Shown: piece after piece, positions 16,300 through 27,478 of the stretch | Layout of the letters: every line of letters starts with the position of its first letter | Position numbering within the stretch: the stretch's first letter is position 1 | NCBI GenBank assembly: GCA_037043015.1 | Contig: CM073322.1 | Coordinates: 1,933,601-1,997,600 of the forward strand | Origin: Bryum argenteum | Lineage: Eukaryota > Streptophyta > Bryopsida > Bryales > Bryaceae | DNA: 64,000 nucleotides | Direction of reading: 5' to 3' | Notes under the pieces: generated by a model | The model's database searches: none | Told to the model about the DNA's origin: nothing | What the model saw: only the letters and a program-made list of their open reading frames with translations | Made by a program: the position numbers and the translations under genes

Positions 16300-16610
16300 A
16301 CATTTCGCAGCTTCCCCATCTTCATGATCTTTCTCTTTTGTTTCCTTGCTTTTGTTATTCATTTCTCTTTTCCACAAATCATGTACAAGGTTTCACATTC
16401 TTTCAAGCGGCGATTCTCTTTTGTTTCCTTCACCTTTTCTTTTCTCATGTTTTGTGAACGTTGGCACATTTTATTATGTGGCGCGTGTCACCTTTTAGGC
16501 TCTACAGTTCTTGGTTGGAGAGGAGTCATCGTATTGGATGACTGTCTCAAAAGTGTGGACTTTTCAACTATGGAATTCCGCAGAGGGGTCTCTTCTGTGC
16601 AAGTTTTTGG
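16300..16610 (+). pseudogene. Decayed duplicate of MGST3 3' end and flank
   Basis: The stretch TTCCCCATCTTCATGATC of the last coding segment (from 15991) recurs at 16312, and the flank with GAGAGGAG (16171) recurs at 16518. Similarity is patchy over about 300 bp with offsets of 321-347 bp, so indels have accumulated. It has no intact frame. Confidence 0.7.
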
Positions 16611-16907
16611 CGGGACCCGGGCTCTCATAAGAATTTTGTGATTTGGAAAATGTCATCTCTTCATTGCTATTTGAAGGGTGTAGTAAATCAAATTCCACTA
16701 TTTGGAATCTACTTATTGGAATCTACTTCTTGAGTTCATGAACGACTATAGTATAGACTTGAGATTGATGCTTATTTTATTTGGAATTCGAGACTGCCCT
16801 ATATTTTACATGTAAACTTGAGGTAAATCTTCTAACACATTCTAGATATTGTCTGAATATATTGGCATGTCGAAATAGGATTGTGCACAACTCTGAACCA
16901 TCCCTTG

Positions 16908-17802
16908 TTAACCCCTAACTTTTCTAGAAGCCCGAAATGGGCTTTTGCAATTCCGGGCACCCTAGATGAAGGGGTTAGAAGTAATATTTTTGACTAAGAA
17001 TTTTATCGGGTTCTCCTTATACTGCAAAGTGTATGTGGTAAAATTTGCAAAGTCAAATTCCAATTTTTGAGTCTTCTAGGACGATCCTTGGGTTGCGAGC
17101 TGAGATGGGGCAGCTCAAAAAAGTAACTTTTTTGATTTATTTTTTTTGAAACATGATCATTACTAAATCACTACTCAAATTTTAAAGTGACTCAAGTCAA
17201 AAAGTTTACCAATTTTACAAGGGCAGCCTCCAAAAAAATTTAAAACCAATTTTTGCAATACCCAAAAAAACTCTACCTCTAAGCACTCGTGGGGGTGTAA
17301 GCCAATTTCTTTTCTTTTTTTAAAACTTCCAACCGTAAGATCTTGTACCTAAGAATATGCGTGATTACTCTTTAAAAAATTGACCGTTGGATGTTTACCA
17401 TTTGAGAGATCATAACATCCAAAGTTTGTCTCCCAAGTTTTTTTGGGTATTGCGAAGATCGGTTTAAATTTTTTTTGGAGGCTGCCCTTGTAAAATTGGT
17501 AAACTTTTTGACTTGAGTCACTTTGAAATTTGAGTATTGATTTAGTAATGATCATGTTTCCAAAAAAAAAAAATTAAAAAAAATAACTTTTTTGAGCTGC
17601 TCCATCTCGGCTCGCAACCCAAGGATCGTCCTAGAAGACTCAAAAATTGGAATTTGACTTTGCAAATTTTACCACATACACTTTGCAGTATAAGGAGGAC
17701 CCGATAAAATTCTTAGTCAAAAATATTACTTCTAACCCCTTCATCTAGGCTGCCCGGAATTGCAAAAACCCATTTCGGGCTTCAAGGAAAGTTAGGGGTT
17801 AA
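16908..17802 (+). mobile_element. Foldback MITE with TTAA ends and arms of about 350 bp
   Basis: The element starts TTAACCCCTAACTTT and ends AAAGTTAGGGGTTAA. The first and last 350 or so bases are inverted copies of each other around a centre of about 180 bp. No transposase is present. A single-orientation relative lies at 47805-48390, and a remnant ends at 40885. The TTAA at each end (16908-16911 and 17799-17802) is taken as the target duplication. Confidence 0.85.
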
Positions 17803-18133
17803 CTTGATAATAGCTAGTAAAATTTTACCACCCAAAGGTGAGGGCAGCCTGAAACCAGTCAATTTGCTTAAAAAGATATGTCAATTGTTTTTACAAAGAC
17901 TAAAAGTATGATTCAAAGAACCTGTAGATTCGATTGATGAAATGTGATAAAAATTGATTGGTGAAATGTGAAAAAAATCGCGGAGTAAACCGAATAAACC
18001 ATTATAAAGAAGACCAAAGTCAAACGCTTTTTTTCAAAACAAATAATGAAAAATCATCCTTCACACAATTCAAATATGGGCATCTTTCAAAACGGTACAT
18101 GCATAATCATACCAAGAGAGATTGCGAAACCAC

Positions 18134-18328
18134 ACAACAAGATCATAACTTCCATGAAATGATCAACGATTGCGGTAGAAGCTTGAGGCACTTGTTTGTT
18201 TGTTTGGGTCACTCTAAAAGACACGGATTCAAAAAGTATCGTGATATATTGAAGTTCAATGTGCGGATTGATATAATAATCATGATCCCAAGCTTATATC
18301 GAGATACTATGTTTTTGGAAGCATGGAA
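18134..18328 (+). repeat. 195-bp direct repeat, left copy
   Basis: It is almost identical (two differences seen) to 19712-19906, with a constant offset of 1578 bp. Together they flank the Elongin-A ORF. They start ACAACAAGATCAT and end GCATGGAA, without the TG...CA ends expected of LTRs. Confidence 0.9.
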
Positions 18329-18407
18329 AATGGCCTCTATTTAAATCTTTTGGAGACCTAACTAACCAACCAACCAACTACTATCCTCTCTACTTTGGAG
18401 ATTGCTT

Positions 18408-19115
18408 TCAGAGGTGGAATCTTCGGGGAAGCACAAGGTGCCCATCGGTTGTGGCATGCCGCCGCCTTAGGTGGTCATGATGTTGTTTAATGGCCATCTT
18501 CCACAACCTGTGTTTCTCTACGCGGGGAGTCATATCTTGGATCTTCGTTTTGGCCACCGATCCCCTCGACTCTACGACGGGAGCCGTGTCTCTCTTCTCT
18601 GCAAACCCCCTTGACCCAAACACCGCGGGTTGCTTTGGCCGTGGCTTTGGAAGGTTTTGGAGCGTGGTTGTCGTCTTGGCTCGCTTTCTCGTGGGTTCGG
18701 GAGCCACCTTGTCGATGCATTGAATTTTCCTACTTGCTTTCACCGCGTTTTGCCGGTGGTATAGCTCTCTCAGGCGCTCAACGCCCTCCTCTTGCAACTT
18801 CCCTTGCTCGGCAACTTTCTCCTCGTATAAACTCCTCCATTTGTGGGGCGGGCCACCTTGGGGCGTTTGCTTCTCACACATTTTTGCGTTGCCCTCTCCA
18901 AATCGTCGTGCAAAGTGGATCCGCCACAACGGGTCCGTGATGGACGTCAAGTCCCTTTCTTTCGAGCACGTTTCGATGTGAAGAAGTTGCTCCGTCGAGG
19001 CATGCGGTAAGATCTTCCGTAGTCGGAGCTCGCTCATACCCCCGACGTCGCCAAGCATGTGCACGTTGTCAATGGTGTGTTGTAAACTACCCGTGCTACT
19101 ATGAGGAAGTGCCAT
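18408..19115 (-). CDS. Elongin-A-like protein, intronless
   Basis: Elongin-A is the large subunit of Elongin/SIII, which acts with Elongin B/C in transcription elongation and as a ubiquitin-ligase adaptor. I chose the ATG at 19115 (235 residues) because a TATA box lies at 19255-19265; an in-frame ATG at 19229 would sit on the expected transcript start. Residues 10-110 match the plant Elongin-A core: IDNVHMLGDVGG, LRKILPHASTEQLLHIE, then an ITDPLWRIHFARRFG stretch, KWRSLYEEKV and a Lys/Arg-rich coiled region. The C-terminal half is basic and low-complexity. Plant Elongin-A genes normally have introns, so an intronless copy between near-identical 195-bp repeats may be a retrocopy or transposon-captured gene. 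The open frame argues against long decay. Confidence 0.75.
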   Translation of the reverse strand: MALPHSSTGSLQHTIDNVHMLGDVGGMSELRLRKILPHASTEQLLHIETCSKERDLTSITDPLWRIHFARRFGEGNAKMCEKQTPQGGPPHKWRSLYEEKVAEQGKLQEEGVERLRELYHRQNAVKASRKIQCIDKVAPEPTRKRAKTTTTLQNLPKPRPKQPAVFGSRGFAEKRDTAPVVESRGSVAKTKIQDMTPRVEKHRLWKMAIKQHHDHLRRRHATTDGHLVLPRRFHL

Positions 19116-19254
19116 CGGATCTAGAAGCTGTTGTATACCAAAAATGACGGACGATCGAGCAATGATGCAACCAAAAGCAACCAATGACTTGTCTACAACA
19201 AACTTAATGAGACCTCTGGATGCAAACATGTGGTGGGCTAACTGGGCTTGGCTT

Positions 19255-19265
19255 GCTTATATAGC
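19255..19265 (-). promoter_or_regulatory. TATA box for Elongin-A-like gene
   Basis: GCTATATAAGC on the minus strand lies about 140 bp before the chosen ATG. Confidence 0.5.
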
Positions 19266-19711
19266 ATGCATCCCACATTCTTACCGCCGAGGCTAGCTCA
19301 CAAGCGGTTGTCCAAGTTGTCTCGGGGGTCGTCATTTATTTAAAGAGTTTCTAAGTGTTTCATGTTTGAGCCGCCTCGGGCGTCGAGGAGTCTCACTAGT
19401 TTTCTCAAGCTCCTATCGCACCAAGGTGCACATGTAGCATTGGTCTCACTATATTGATGAAAGAATATATGTAATCTACAAACCTTTCAAAACTCTGGCA
19501 TCAAAAACAAACTAGAGGCATTGATGGATGTTGTCAATCAGCACTTTGGAAGTTGCAGCTTGTTCTATCACTCTCGAATCCTCAAAATTCAAATGTTATC
19601 GCATGTACATCTTAGCTGTAGCGGTAGGAGGACGCAAAAACACAAGACAATGACAACACCACGGTCGGATGCTTTGCAAGATGCCTTAATACTCACACAA
19701 GCTCGATGGCA

Positions 19712-19906
19712 ACAACAAGATCATAACTTCCATGAAATGATCAACGATTGCGGTAGAAGCTTGAGTCACTTGTTTGTTTGTTTGGGTCACTCTAAAAGAC
19801 ACGGATTCAAAAAGTATCGTGATATATTGAAGTTCAATGTGCGGATTGATATAATAATCATGATCCCAAGCTCATATCGAGATACTATGTTTTTGGAAGC
19901 ATGGAA
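19712..19906 (+). repeat. 195-bp direct repeat, right copy
   Basis: Partner of 18134-18328. The bases outside the repeat differ on both sides, so the duplicated unit is well defined. Confidence 0.9.
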
Positions 19907-19999
19907 TATGATCAAGTTGACTCGGGTGAGGTGACTGCTTCTCCACGAAGCAAACAAGTGCCAGATGAGGTAGGGCGGCGTTTCATCTGCTTCGAGTAA

Positions 20000-20393
20000 C
20001 CTCAATTACGTTAAAATGGCACTATTCCATGTGCCATTTTAACAGAGCTAAAGTGTCATACTGTGCAAACGTGCCATTTTACAAGCATATTTTTGAAGTG
20101 AAGTGAAGTTCAGAGGTATTTATGCCTACGAGATGATATGTTTATTAATATCACACATGTACTCCGTAATATCAAATAATTTCTGTAATATCACCAAAAT
20201 TTCCATAATATCACACATTTTTATGGTTTTTGACCTCTGGACACAATAAACGGGCAATAGTTCTGAACGGCCGTTCAGAAATATTTACCCTATCATGTCA
20301 AAACTCGACAAAAACCAACATCATTTATTTGTCATTTTGAGCACCCAAAAAGCGCCATTTTACCGGAATAACGCTATTTTAACGGAATTGAGG
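20000..20393 (+). mobile_element. MITE with CCTCAATTNCGTTAAAATGGC termini
   Basis: The left end CCTCAATTACGTTAAAATGGC and the right end (inverted) CCTCAATTCCGTTAAAATAGC match at 19 of 21 positions over 394 bp. The motif GCCATTTTA recurs inside, including a perfect 13-bp hairpin at 20010-20043. No clear target duplication is visible. Confidence 0.6.
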
Positions 20394-21144
20394 CTGAGTG
20401 CAACATCATGGGAGTGCGATTGTATTGTATCATTGTATGCACGGCGCATTCAAGAAGAGGCTCTTGTCAAGACCTTATGCGCATGCTATAATTGGCCTAG
20501 ATGTAATGCTGGGTTGACGTCGTCAATGTATCAAATGTACATCTCATCTATATTGTGTCTTACAAATAAAAAAGAATTTACACTGATTGCTAGTAATTAA
20601 AATGGGGACAAGAACCTTGATTGGGTGTCATTCAACCTGAGAATACACAAAAGCCTCAGTGTACAAATTTTGCAAGGTACCATATCTCTCAACTGTTTAC
20701 TTGAGGATTAATTTGCACAATCTGCAATGAAATCTAAGATTCGAGAACCGTTATTGTATGATTGGACAATATTACCAACAAGAATAAACTTTTGATTACA
20801 CTACTTGTCAACTAGAACACTTATCGTGCCCAAAGTGACTTACTCAATTTAAGGAAAGTTGAAGGTTACTCGTTGTCAACCCGCCCTCAATTTTTTAATA
20901 CCTCATGCATATTCATTCAAGGTTGTACACAAAGAGTGGATCCAAATGGAAATCAAAACTATACCTTGATGAGCAATTTTGTAAAGATAGAATCATTCCT
21001 TGAAGTACCAAAATTTATTTTGAGTATATGAGTGTAGCAACACTGTAAGGACATACTAGTCTATCATATATGGTAGATAGTTTGTTTGTTGATGAAAGCA
21101 GGAGTTTTTGCAGGGGTGCCGGTAATGATTTTAGATCGAGCACA

Positions 21145-21150
<6 letters not shown>

Positions 21151-21203
<53 letters not shown>
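21151..21203 (+). repeat. (GT)26 microsatellite
   Basis: An uninterrupted GT run. The His/Thr reading frame across it is an artefact. Confidence 0.98.
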
Positions 21204-21205
<2 letters not shown>

Positions 21206-21232
21206 ATTGTCTTTTAAATTCACCAATCCCTA

Positions 21233-21300
21233 AAAATAGCATCACTCCAAGTATAGTGAACTCTTTTAATGCACAAAAATAGGTGTTCCTACCATAACCC
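21233..21300 (+). mobile_element. Partial copy of the 22465-23409 foldback element end
   Basis: The segment reading ATCACTCCAAGTATAGTG, followed by AAAATAGGTGTTCCTACC, matches the right arm of the foldback element in the TSNAXIP1-like intron. Only this end is present. Confidence 0.55.
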
Positions 21301-22340
21301 TTTGAGAGTGATTTAATCCTCCTTTGGGTCTTGATGAGACAATCTTATCACTAACTTTTCACTCGAGATTCTTTACTTAGAAGGTGTTTATGTATAGATC
21401 ACTTTATAAATCCTGAAACGCCATGAGTCCATTATAGATAAATATGCAAAAGGAATTTTTACTGGTGGTTGGTGGGGTTTGTGTATAGAAAGTGGCCTTG
21501 TTTGCAAAACAATTCTTATCTACTACTAGCAAGATTTCCGATTGTCAAGAAATGGTTTCATTATGGTAAATAGGGAAGGAGTTTGAAAAAGCAATGGTCT
21601 TAGAGACACTTTCCTTTCTTATAGATACTTCCATGGTCTTAGAGACACTTTCCTTTTATCTTTTAGAATCTTCATTCTGGTGAATAGGATCTTATTATTA
21701 TCACTAAGACATAAGATCTTGAGATTAGCATCTAAAGTCTTCATGATAAGGTTGGAAATGATGAGGAACTACTAAGTGAACGATATTCACAATTAGGTTT
21801 AACGTTCAACGGTTGCATAAAGAGAATCTAATTTGTAAATAAACAAAGTGACAAGGGAGGGAGACTATATTTTGTATTACATTTAGATTGGTAATAAAAA
21901 GTAGTAATCCATCAAAAGTCTTCTTCTAAGATGTTATAATTTGACGGTTTGCAAGTACATTATATTTCTATAAAATGACCATTTAATACCAAAACGACCC
22001 AAAAAAACAGACTAGGTTGCGTACTCCACTAATTCAATTGTGATTAATTGTTTTGAAGATTTCTTAATTGAACCTCTATCTCGTATAAATCAGTAATGTT
22101 ACAAGCACCATATTGGCATGATTCAACAAGGAGTGATCGTAGTCGCACATGTCTTGTATCAAAACCTCGTTCAATGGTACCCTAGAACTCTATATACTCC
22201 ATTCATATTAATGCGCCATATTGCTAGATGACCAATTTGAGGATATTGAGGTTCTTGCCGAAGTGCGACCAATAGCTCAATAAATTTCGACAAACGATAT
22301 ATGACCAATATCCACCTATTCACCATCCTCTTTGAAAATG

Positions 22341-25300
22341 CTACTTCTTCTTGCCCTTCTTACCCTTATCACCTTTCTTGCCTTTCTCTTTAATCTTTGG
22401 TTGGTTGGCCTACAGACATGAGCAAAACCATGAATACATTCCCATCAATCACAATGAATACATAGGGTAAGTACACCTATTTTTGAACACTTTAGCCATT
22501 CACCATATTTGGAATGATGACATGTACGATTCATTGTTTTTCAGCGATTAGCAAGAACAATCTTCCCACATTTTTGTGATAATTTTTAAGCACTTAGATA
22601 ATTAAATGTAAATTTTAGAAAAGTCTAGTATAGCCTCACCTACAACCAAACACTCTAAATATGTATACGCAGGGTACATGCAAGGATCAACCAATCTAAG
22701 AAACTAGTGAGAAGTCTAGGAAAGAGGTTGTCCAGGTAACCCTTAAACGTCCATGGGGTCTCAAACGGACAGCCCAAAATTGGATCACAACATCTTTTGG
22801 ACTTGGGCATCATGAATAGTGCACTTTTTGAACTTGGGCATCATGAATAGACCAATCAATGATGAGCTTGCAACCTCCTACAAGGTTATGTACAACCCCA
22901 ACCTACCTACCACAATCCTTTCAAAGCACAAAATCATTCATACGAATTGTGATTTGAATTGTAAGATTTCACTTTTTGAATGCATCAGAAGAAGGTGACC
23001 AGTTTGACAACAAAATATAAGTGAAAAGTTGAGTACAGAGAGAGCTACAGGGAAGATTCTGTTGGAATCAAGCCCCTCGGGTTTACTTGAGCGTTTAAGG
23101 GTTAAATGGGGGCATCCAAATATAATTGTATCTACCCTACCACAGTTCACACACTAATCAAAAGAACCCCACAACATAACCTCAAGGGCATTGAGGTTTC
23201 ATATGTACATGCAATGGGGTGAACAACAATAGGTGCACCTATAGTAGTCACTTCTAAAATTTGTAGTTAAATATGTAAGTGCTTAAATCTACTACAAAAA
23301 TAGGGAAACCTTGTCTTTTCTATTTGCTAGTCACTGAAAAATAGTAAATCACACATGTCATCACTCCAAGTATGGTGGCTTAAGTGCCCGAAAATAGGTG
23401 TACTTACCCTAGAAGGAATATGATTGATTGTTTTACACACTCATCAGATAAACGAAGCGCATGTAGGAATTACGCAATACACACCAAGAACATCGCAAAA
23501 TAATGCTTTTGCATTTGTACACTTGAATCATATTTTGTCAAGCACCTAACCCTCCTTTAACCTCTAACTTTCCTTAAAACCTGAAACATGTTTTGGAGAT
23601 TCCCGAAAGAGAAAAACTCAGCCAACTTTGACCATTATAATCTCACAATGAGGAAGAATGGACGGTTCAAATTTGGTATGTGAGAAGAATGTCAAGTGAA
23701 CTTTGAGATTTTACAGTTAAATCTTTAATAATGCTTAGATTGAGATTTTTTGAGCTTAATCTAAAGGTCAAATTTTGTGACTTAGACCGTTTTGCAACAA
23801 GAAAATGTCAACTGAAAGGAGTATGCAAAAAACACCATAATTGATTAGCGATGTGCTCACCATAACGAGAGCAACGGTGACAGCGGCACACTCTTCTTCC
23901 AGCTTCCGATTCATTTCCTTCAACTCCTGATTCTCTTCACAGATCTCTTTCGCTTGCTTGGCCGTGGGGTAGCCGATGAATGGACCTCCACGGAGACGCA
24001 ACCAGTCAGGACGAGGAGTGAACGTCTCTGCTTGCCGCTCGAATCTCTGCGCTTTCTGAAGTGCACCTTCCAGGTCGTAGAAGTTGTTCTGCAACTCATT
24101 GAACCGCTCCTTCGGTACTCTGCCCACATGCAGCAACACACAGCAACTCATTACAATCGAGATTGAATCTTCGTCCTAAAAAGCCAGATGCTTCCATTCT
24201 CTTCCTTCGACACGCATGTTCTTGCTTCCTGAAGCCCCTGCTTCAGGAGCTCCATATCAATAGCAACATCTTCCATATGCTGTCAGTACTTTGATGAATT
24301 ACAAACTAAGAATGTCCTTCGCTTCAGAAGCTCCTTACATTAGCTTCATCTTTCATGTGTTGTCTGGGATGGGTTAACATGCTAAGAATGTCATGTAGAA
24401 ATCGTATGCGAAGCCCTTGATATCGATAGCTACATCTTTCATGTGTTGTCAGTACTGAGAAGTTTAAGAAGCTTAGAATGTCGTGCAGGAAGCCCTTGAC
24501 ATCGATCGCTTCAGGAGTTTCATCTTTCATGTGTAGCCGGTAGGGTGGGATTAAAGAATGTCATGGTAGAGGAATGTACCCATCAGCTGCTTCTCGACGT
24601 GCTACAGCGAGATTCTGATGAAGACGTTGCACTTCTCTGGTGAGCTCGACGTAGCGAGCATTCACGTCCTCCAATTTTCTCACGCACTCTTCCTGCCGTT
24701 CACATCAACATTACGATAAAGCAAAAGCATCGATCATTTTAGAAATCATACTCCATGTTATCACTGTAGACCTTCCCAATCTACTTTCTACTCTAAAACC
24801 TGCATCAGTAACAAGATGTTGTGAAGTTGCATTATTGAGAAACAGGAAAGAAATATAGGCTAGCTTAAGAATACGCTTACATACATATTTGTTTTTGACT
24901 TCGGACGCTTCCAGAACGAGGGCCCTTGACTGAGTAAGTTTCTTATCGAACTCCTTATTCTACACCCACAGAAGTCAACATAGAGTGGAATGTACACAAT
25001 CAAAGTCGAATGAATGCAACAACAAAAGAGTCAGAGTCTACTCATAACCCCAATTTTGTATTGTGAATCTTACGACATCCCTGTTCAGTATTTCTTGAGA
25101 ATGGCGACAAGTTCAGAATTCAATGGCCTCTCCATCAGGACTGAGAATTGAAAGAGAGGCCCACTTAAAATGAGGCTGATATAGCTTCATACCTCTTTAT
25201 TAGCTTTTCGCAATAACCTCTGGTCTCTGATTAAGTCGCCTTGAAGAACTGCAACTTTCGCCTTCTCATTCACGAGAAGCGCATTCAGCTCCTGCACAAC

Positions 25301-26609
25301 CCAAGTAGTCAATGAATCACTGCTGATCGGGGTTGTTTACATCTCCCGGTTGGAACTTTAAGAAAAGAAAAGGCTCTAGAAGGCTCTGGACGTTGTAGTA
25401 CAGAGACGCTTGTTTTCTGTCACCATGGTTGGCAGGAGAGTTTTTTGTACCCTTTGTTTCATTTGATCTGGGTGAATTGAAGCAAATATGATTGTTATCA
25501 ACTTCTTTATCACACTGGCCTGTGTTGTTGTAGTTGATGGAGAACAAGGTTCTGTATCAGAGCGAAGTGATGCAAACCTCAATGTGCTGCTGGATGCCAT
25601 CGGTAGTAGCTTGATTCTCACTCACGATCGTCTTCCATCGCTCTTGCTCCTCGATCATGCTTTGATGCTGAGCCTCCAGTTTCGTCACGAGCTCGAAGTA
25701 AGGAACCTGGTCGAAGATCGATCGAAACCAGTGAGCAATCTGACTTTGTTATGGTAGCAATCTGATTTTGGGTTTACATTTTGTTATGGTAGCAAGTTGC
25801 AGCGTGCACCTGTTCGAAGGTGCCGCCGCCTGCGTGGGGCGTGATGTAGTTGCTGTAAATCGCCTGCTCCAAGTTTTGCAAAATGGTGCGTAAAACGCGT
25901 TGGTAAGGTGAGTCCATGGCGCTAATCTCCGCCAGCAACTGCACCCTGCAAACCCCCATTCTCAGCTCACAAAGGCAGGGAAAGATATATACTTTTGCGA
26001 TCGAGAGCAAGCAGGGGAAGATGCTTACAAGGCAACAAACGCTGGACCTGTACGCATCCGGCGCATCTTCGTACTTGCCAGGAGTAATCGGGCGCGCTTG
26101 CGGCCCCGCCTTTCCCAACAACTCCATCAGCTTCACCTGGCACCCGGCACCCCACTCTAACATGAATCCTGTAAACAATTCAGAGATTTACAGATTGTGA
26201 GATTGCAGATTGGAAGTTGCGAGATTGTGAGATTGGAGATTTGAGAGTGGTGAGTTGCCTCGCAGTATACGGCGCGGGACTTGAACTGGGAGGGTTTGAC
26301 GGTAGGAGCAGCGGCGTCACCGCCGCGCATCCGCGACGGAGAGTGTTCGCGGGCATTCAAGAGATTGGCGGCGCTGTTCTCGTTGAATTCCATTACGGGC
26401 GGCTCGTGGCGTGGCTTTCCTCGACATTCTTGCCTATGCCGCAATTCGGGCTTCTCCTCTTTGGGTTTCGGGCGCGAGGGGAGAAGCCCCATCAATTGGT
26501 CGTGAAAGCTGCTGTGCCGCTCCGGCCCGCATTGCATCGCCTTGATCTTTTGCTTCCGCAGACACTTCTTGCATGTCTCAAACTCGAATTCCTCATGCTC
26601 TTCCGCCAT
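22341..26609 (-). CDS. TSNAXIP1: TSNAXIP1-like coiled-coil protein (ciliary/flagellar family)
   Basis: Minus-strand exons: 26609 to about 26321 (donor tentative), 26168-26048, 25945-25810, 25706-25578, 25291-25193, 24959-24885, 24692-24580, 24119-23861 and 22409-22341. Exons 2-9 join in frame with GT-AG sites. The first junction is phase-consistent only with a weak GGCG/GTGACG donor. The protein is about 429 residues. SPYQRVLRTILQNLEQAIYS fits the TSNAXIP1 N-terminal domain. A long Glu/Lys/Leu coiled coil follows, then VPKERF and the TPRPDW motif seen in animal TSNAXIP1. The last exon encodes only a Lys/Gly-rich tail. In animals and algae such proteins occur in cells with motile cilia, so sperm flagella are the likely site. 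The last intron holds a foldback element, and intron 7 is a tandem repeat. Confidence 0.75.
22465..23409 (+). mobile_element. Foldback element with TA target duplication in last TSNAXIP1-like intron
   Basis: The first 144 bp (GGGTAAGTACACCTATTTT...) recur inverted at 23262-23409 (...AAAATAGGTGTACTTACCC), flanked by TA on both sides. A TTAA-family element (22736-23105) sits in its middle as a nested insertion. Confidence 0.75.
22736..23105 (+). mobile_element. TTAA-family MITE, uninterrupted copy
   Basis: The ends are GTAACCCTTAAACG (left TTAA mutated to GTAA) and CGTTTAAGGGTTAA. The 370-bp body is nearly the same as the interrupted copy at 47798-48748. No transposase is present. Confidence 0.8.
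23557..23800 (+). mobile_element. Degraded TTAA-family relative of 52963-53230
   Basis: TTAACCTCTAACTTT is followed by AACTCAGCCAACTTTGACCA and further stretches shared with 52963-53230. The right end is lost. Confidence 0.5.
24215..24579 (-). repeat. Tandem repeat filling TSNAXIP1-like intron 7
   Basis: AGAATGTC anchors at about 24311, 24387, 24477 and 24557 mark four degenerate units of 76-90 bp. Each also carries CATCTTTCATGTGTTGTC-like and GAAGCCCTTGA-like segments. The repeat occupies most of the 460-bp intron up to the exon 7 donor. Confidence 0.8.
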
Positions 26610-27478
26610 GCCCCCAATCGATCACTTCCCCACAACCGATCACTTCCCCACAACAGATCACTTCCCTACAACCGATCACTTTCTTACAATTGATCACGAC
26701 TTCAAAACTCTCCGCTCTCCACTGGTACTCTACAATTTGACCTCATTCGGATCTTTCAAACAAAAGTGATCCAGAAATGGATCCCAGTGACGATCGATCA
26801 CCGACATGGACATGTGTACATACAGAAAGTTTTGGTTCATGTGAAGGGGTGCGATGAGGTGTAGTTTCATCAGCAGAACCAGCCGGTCAGAAATCATCGA
26901 CGAAAGCATGTTTCGTCATCATGCTAAAGTAAAAATAACCCTAACACCATAACTTATTGCGAAAGCTTCAGAAAACTTACATTAAAAGGAAGTTTACCCT
27001 AATCAGTCGGCAAAAGCAAAAGTGCGATGAATAAGTACAGTATATAGCGAGGGTGCCATCGATGTTTCGGTTGTGTTTCTTCTTCCTTGGACCCCACCAC
27101 TGCTTTATTATTATTCGTGGCCATCACGAAGCTTCACGCACTCATTCATACCGACCCAGTGCTAACCTAAATACGTGATCACCACCTCTCCTCTTGCCAA
27201 CCTTCAATCCCACCTCACTCTCAATCCAATTCAAACCCCCTCTGCCCTGATTGAATTGAAACTCTGCAATCCAATCGAATTTCGCTCGCCTGATTGAATA
27301 GGAATCCTGATTACACCTCCACCCTCCTTTCGATCTTTTACTACGAGGATAGTAGTGCGGTGGTTCAAATCTTGAGGACCTGAAGAAAGCGAAGAGGGAG
27401 GTGCGACATTCACTCGATTGCGTGATTGGGAAGTGTAGATAGGAGTTCTGTTCTGGAAACCCTAAATTGGTCGTGGCC
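26610..27478. promoter_or_regulatory. Bidirectional promoter region between TSNAXIP1-like and UFD1-like genes
   Basis: The two genes are divergent, with 869 bp between start codons. Next to the TSNAXIP1-like start are four to five copies of an 18-bp unit (GATCACTTCCCCACAACC, 26619-26694). A TATA-like TATATAG at 27041-27047 is on the UFD1 side. No other elements are recognised. Confidence 0.5.
26619..26694 (+). repeat. 18-bp minisatellite upstream of TSNAXIP1-like gene
   Basis: Consensus CGATCACTTCCCCACAAC, with copies diverging to the right. It lies in the 5'UTR or promoter of the minus-strand gene. Confidence 0.85.

Noticed and set aside
18134-19906. LTR retrotransposon with 195-bp LTRs
   Set aside because: The repeats do not start TG or end CA, there is no primer-binding site or polypurine tract that I can see, and the interior encodes Elongin-A rather than gag or pol.
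21015-21245. His/Thr-rich minus-strand ORF
   Set aside because: It is translation of a (GT)26 microsatellite.
26217-26769. Plus-strand ORFs over the TSNAXIP1-like first exon
   Set aside because: They are antisense shadows; the DHFPTT repeat is the 18-bp minisatellite.
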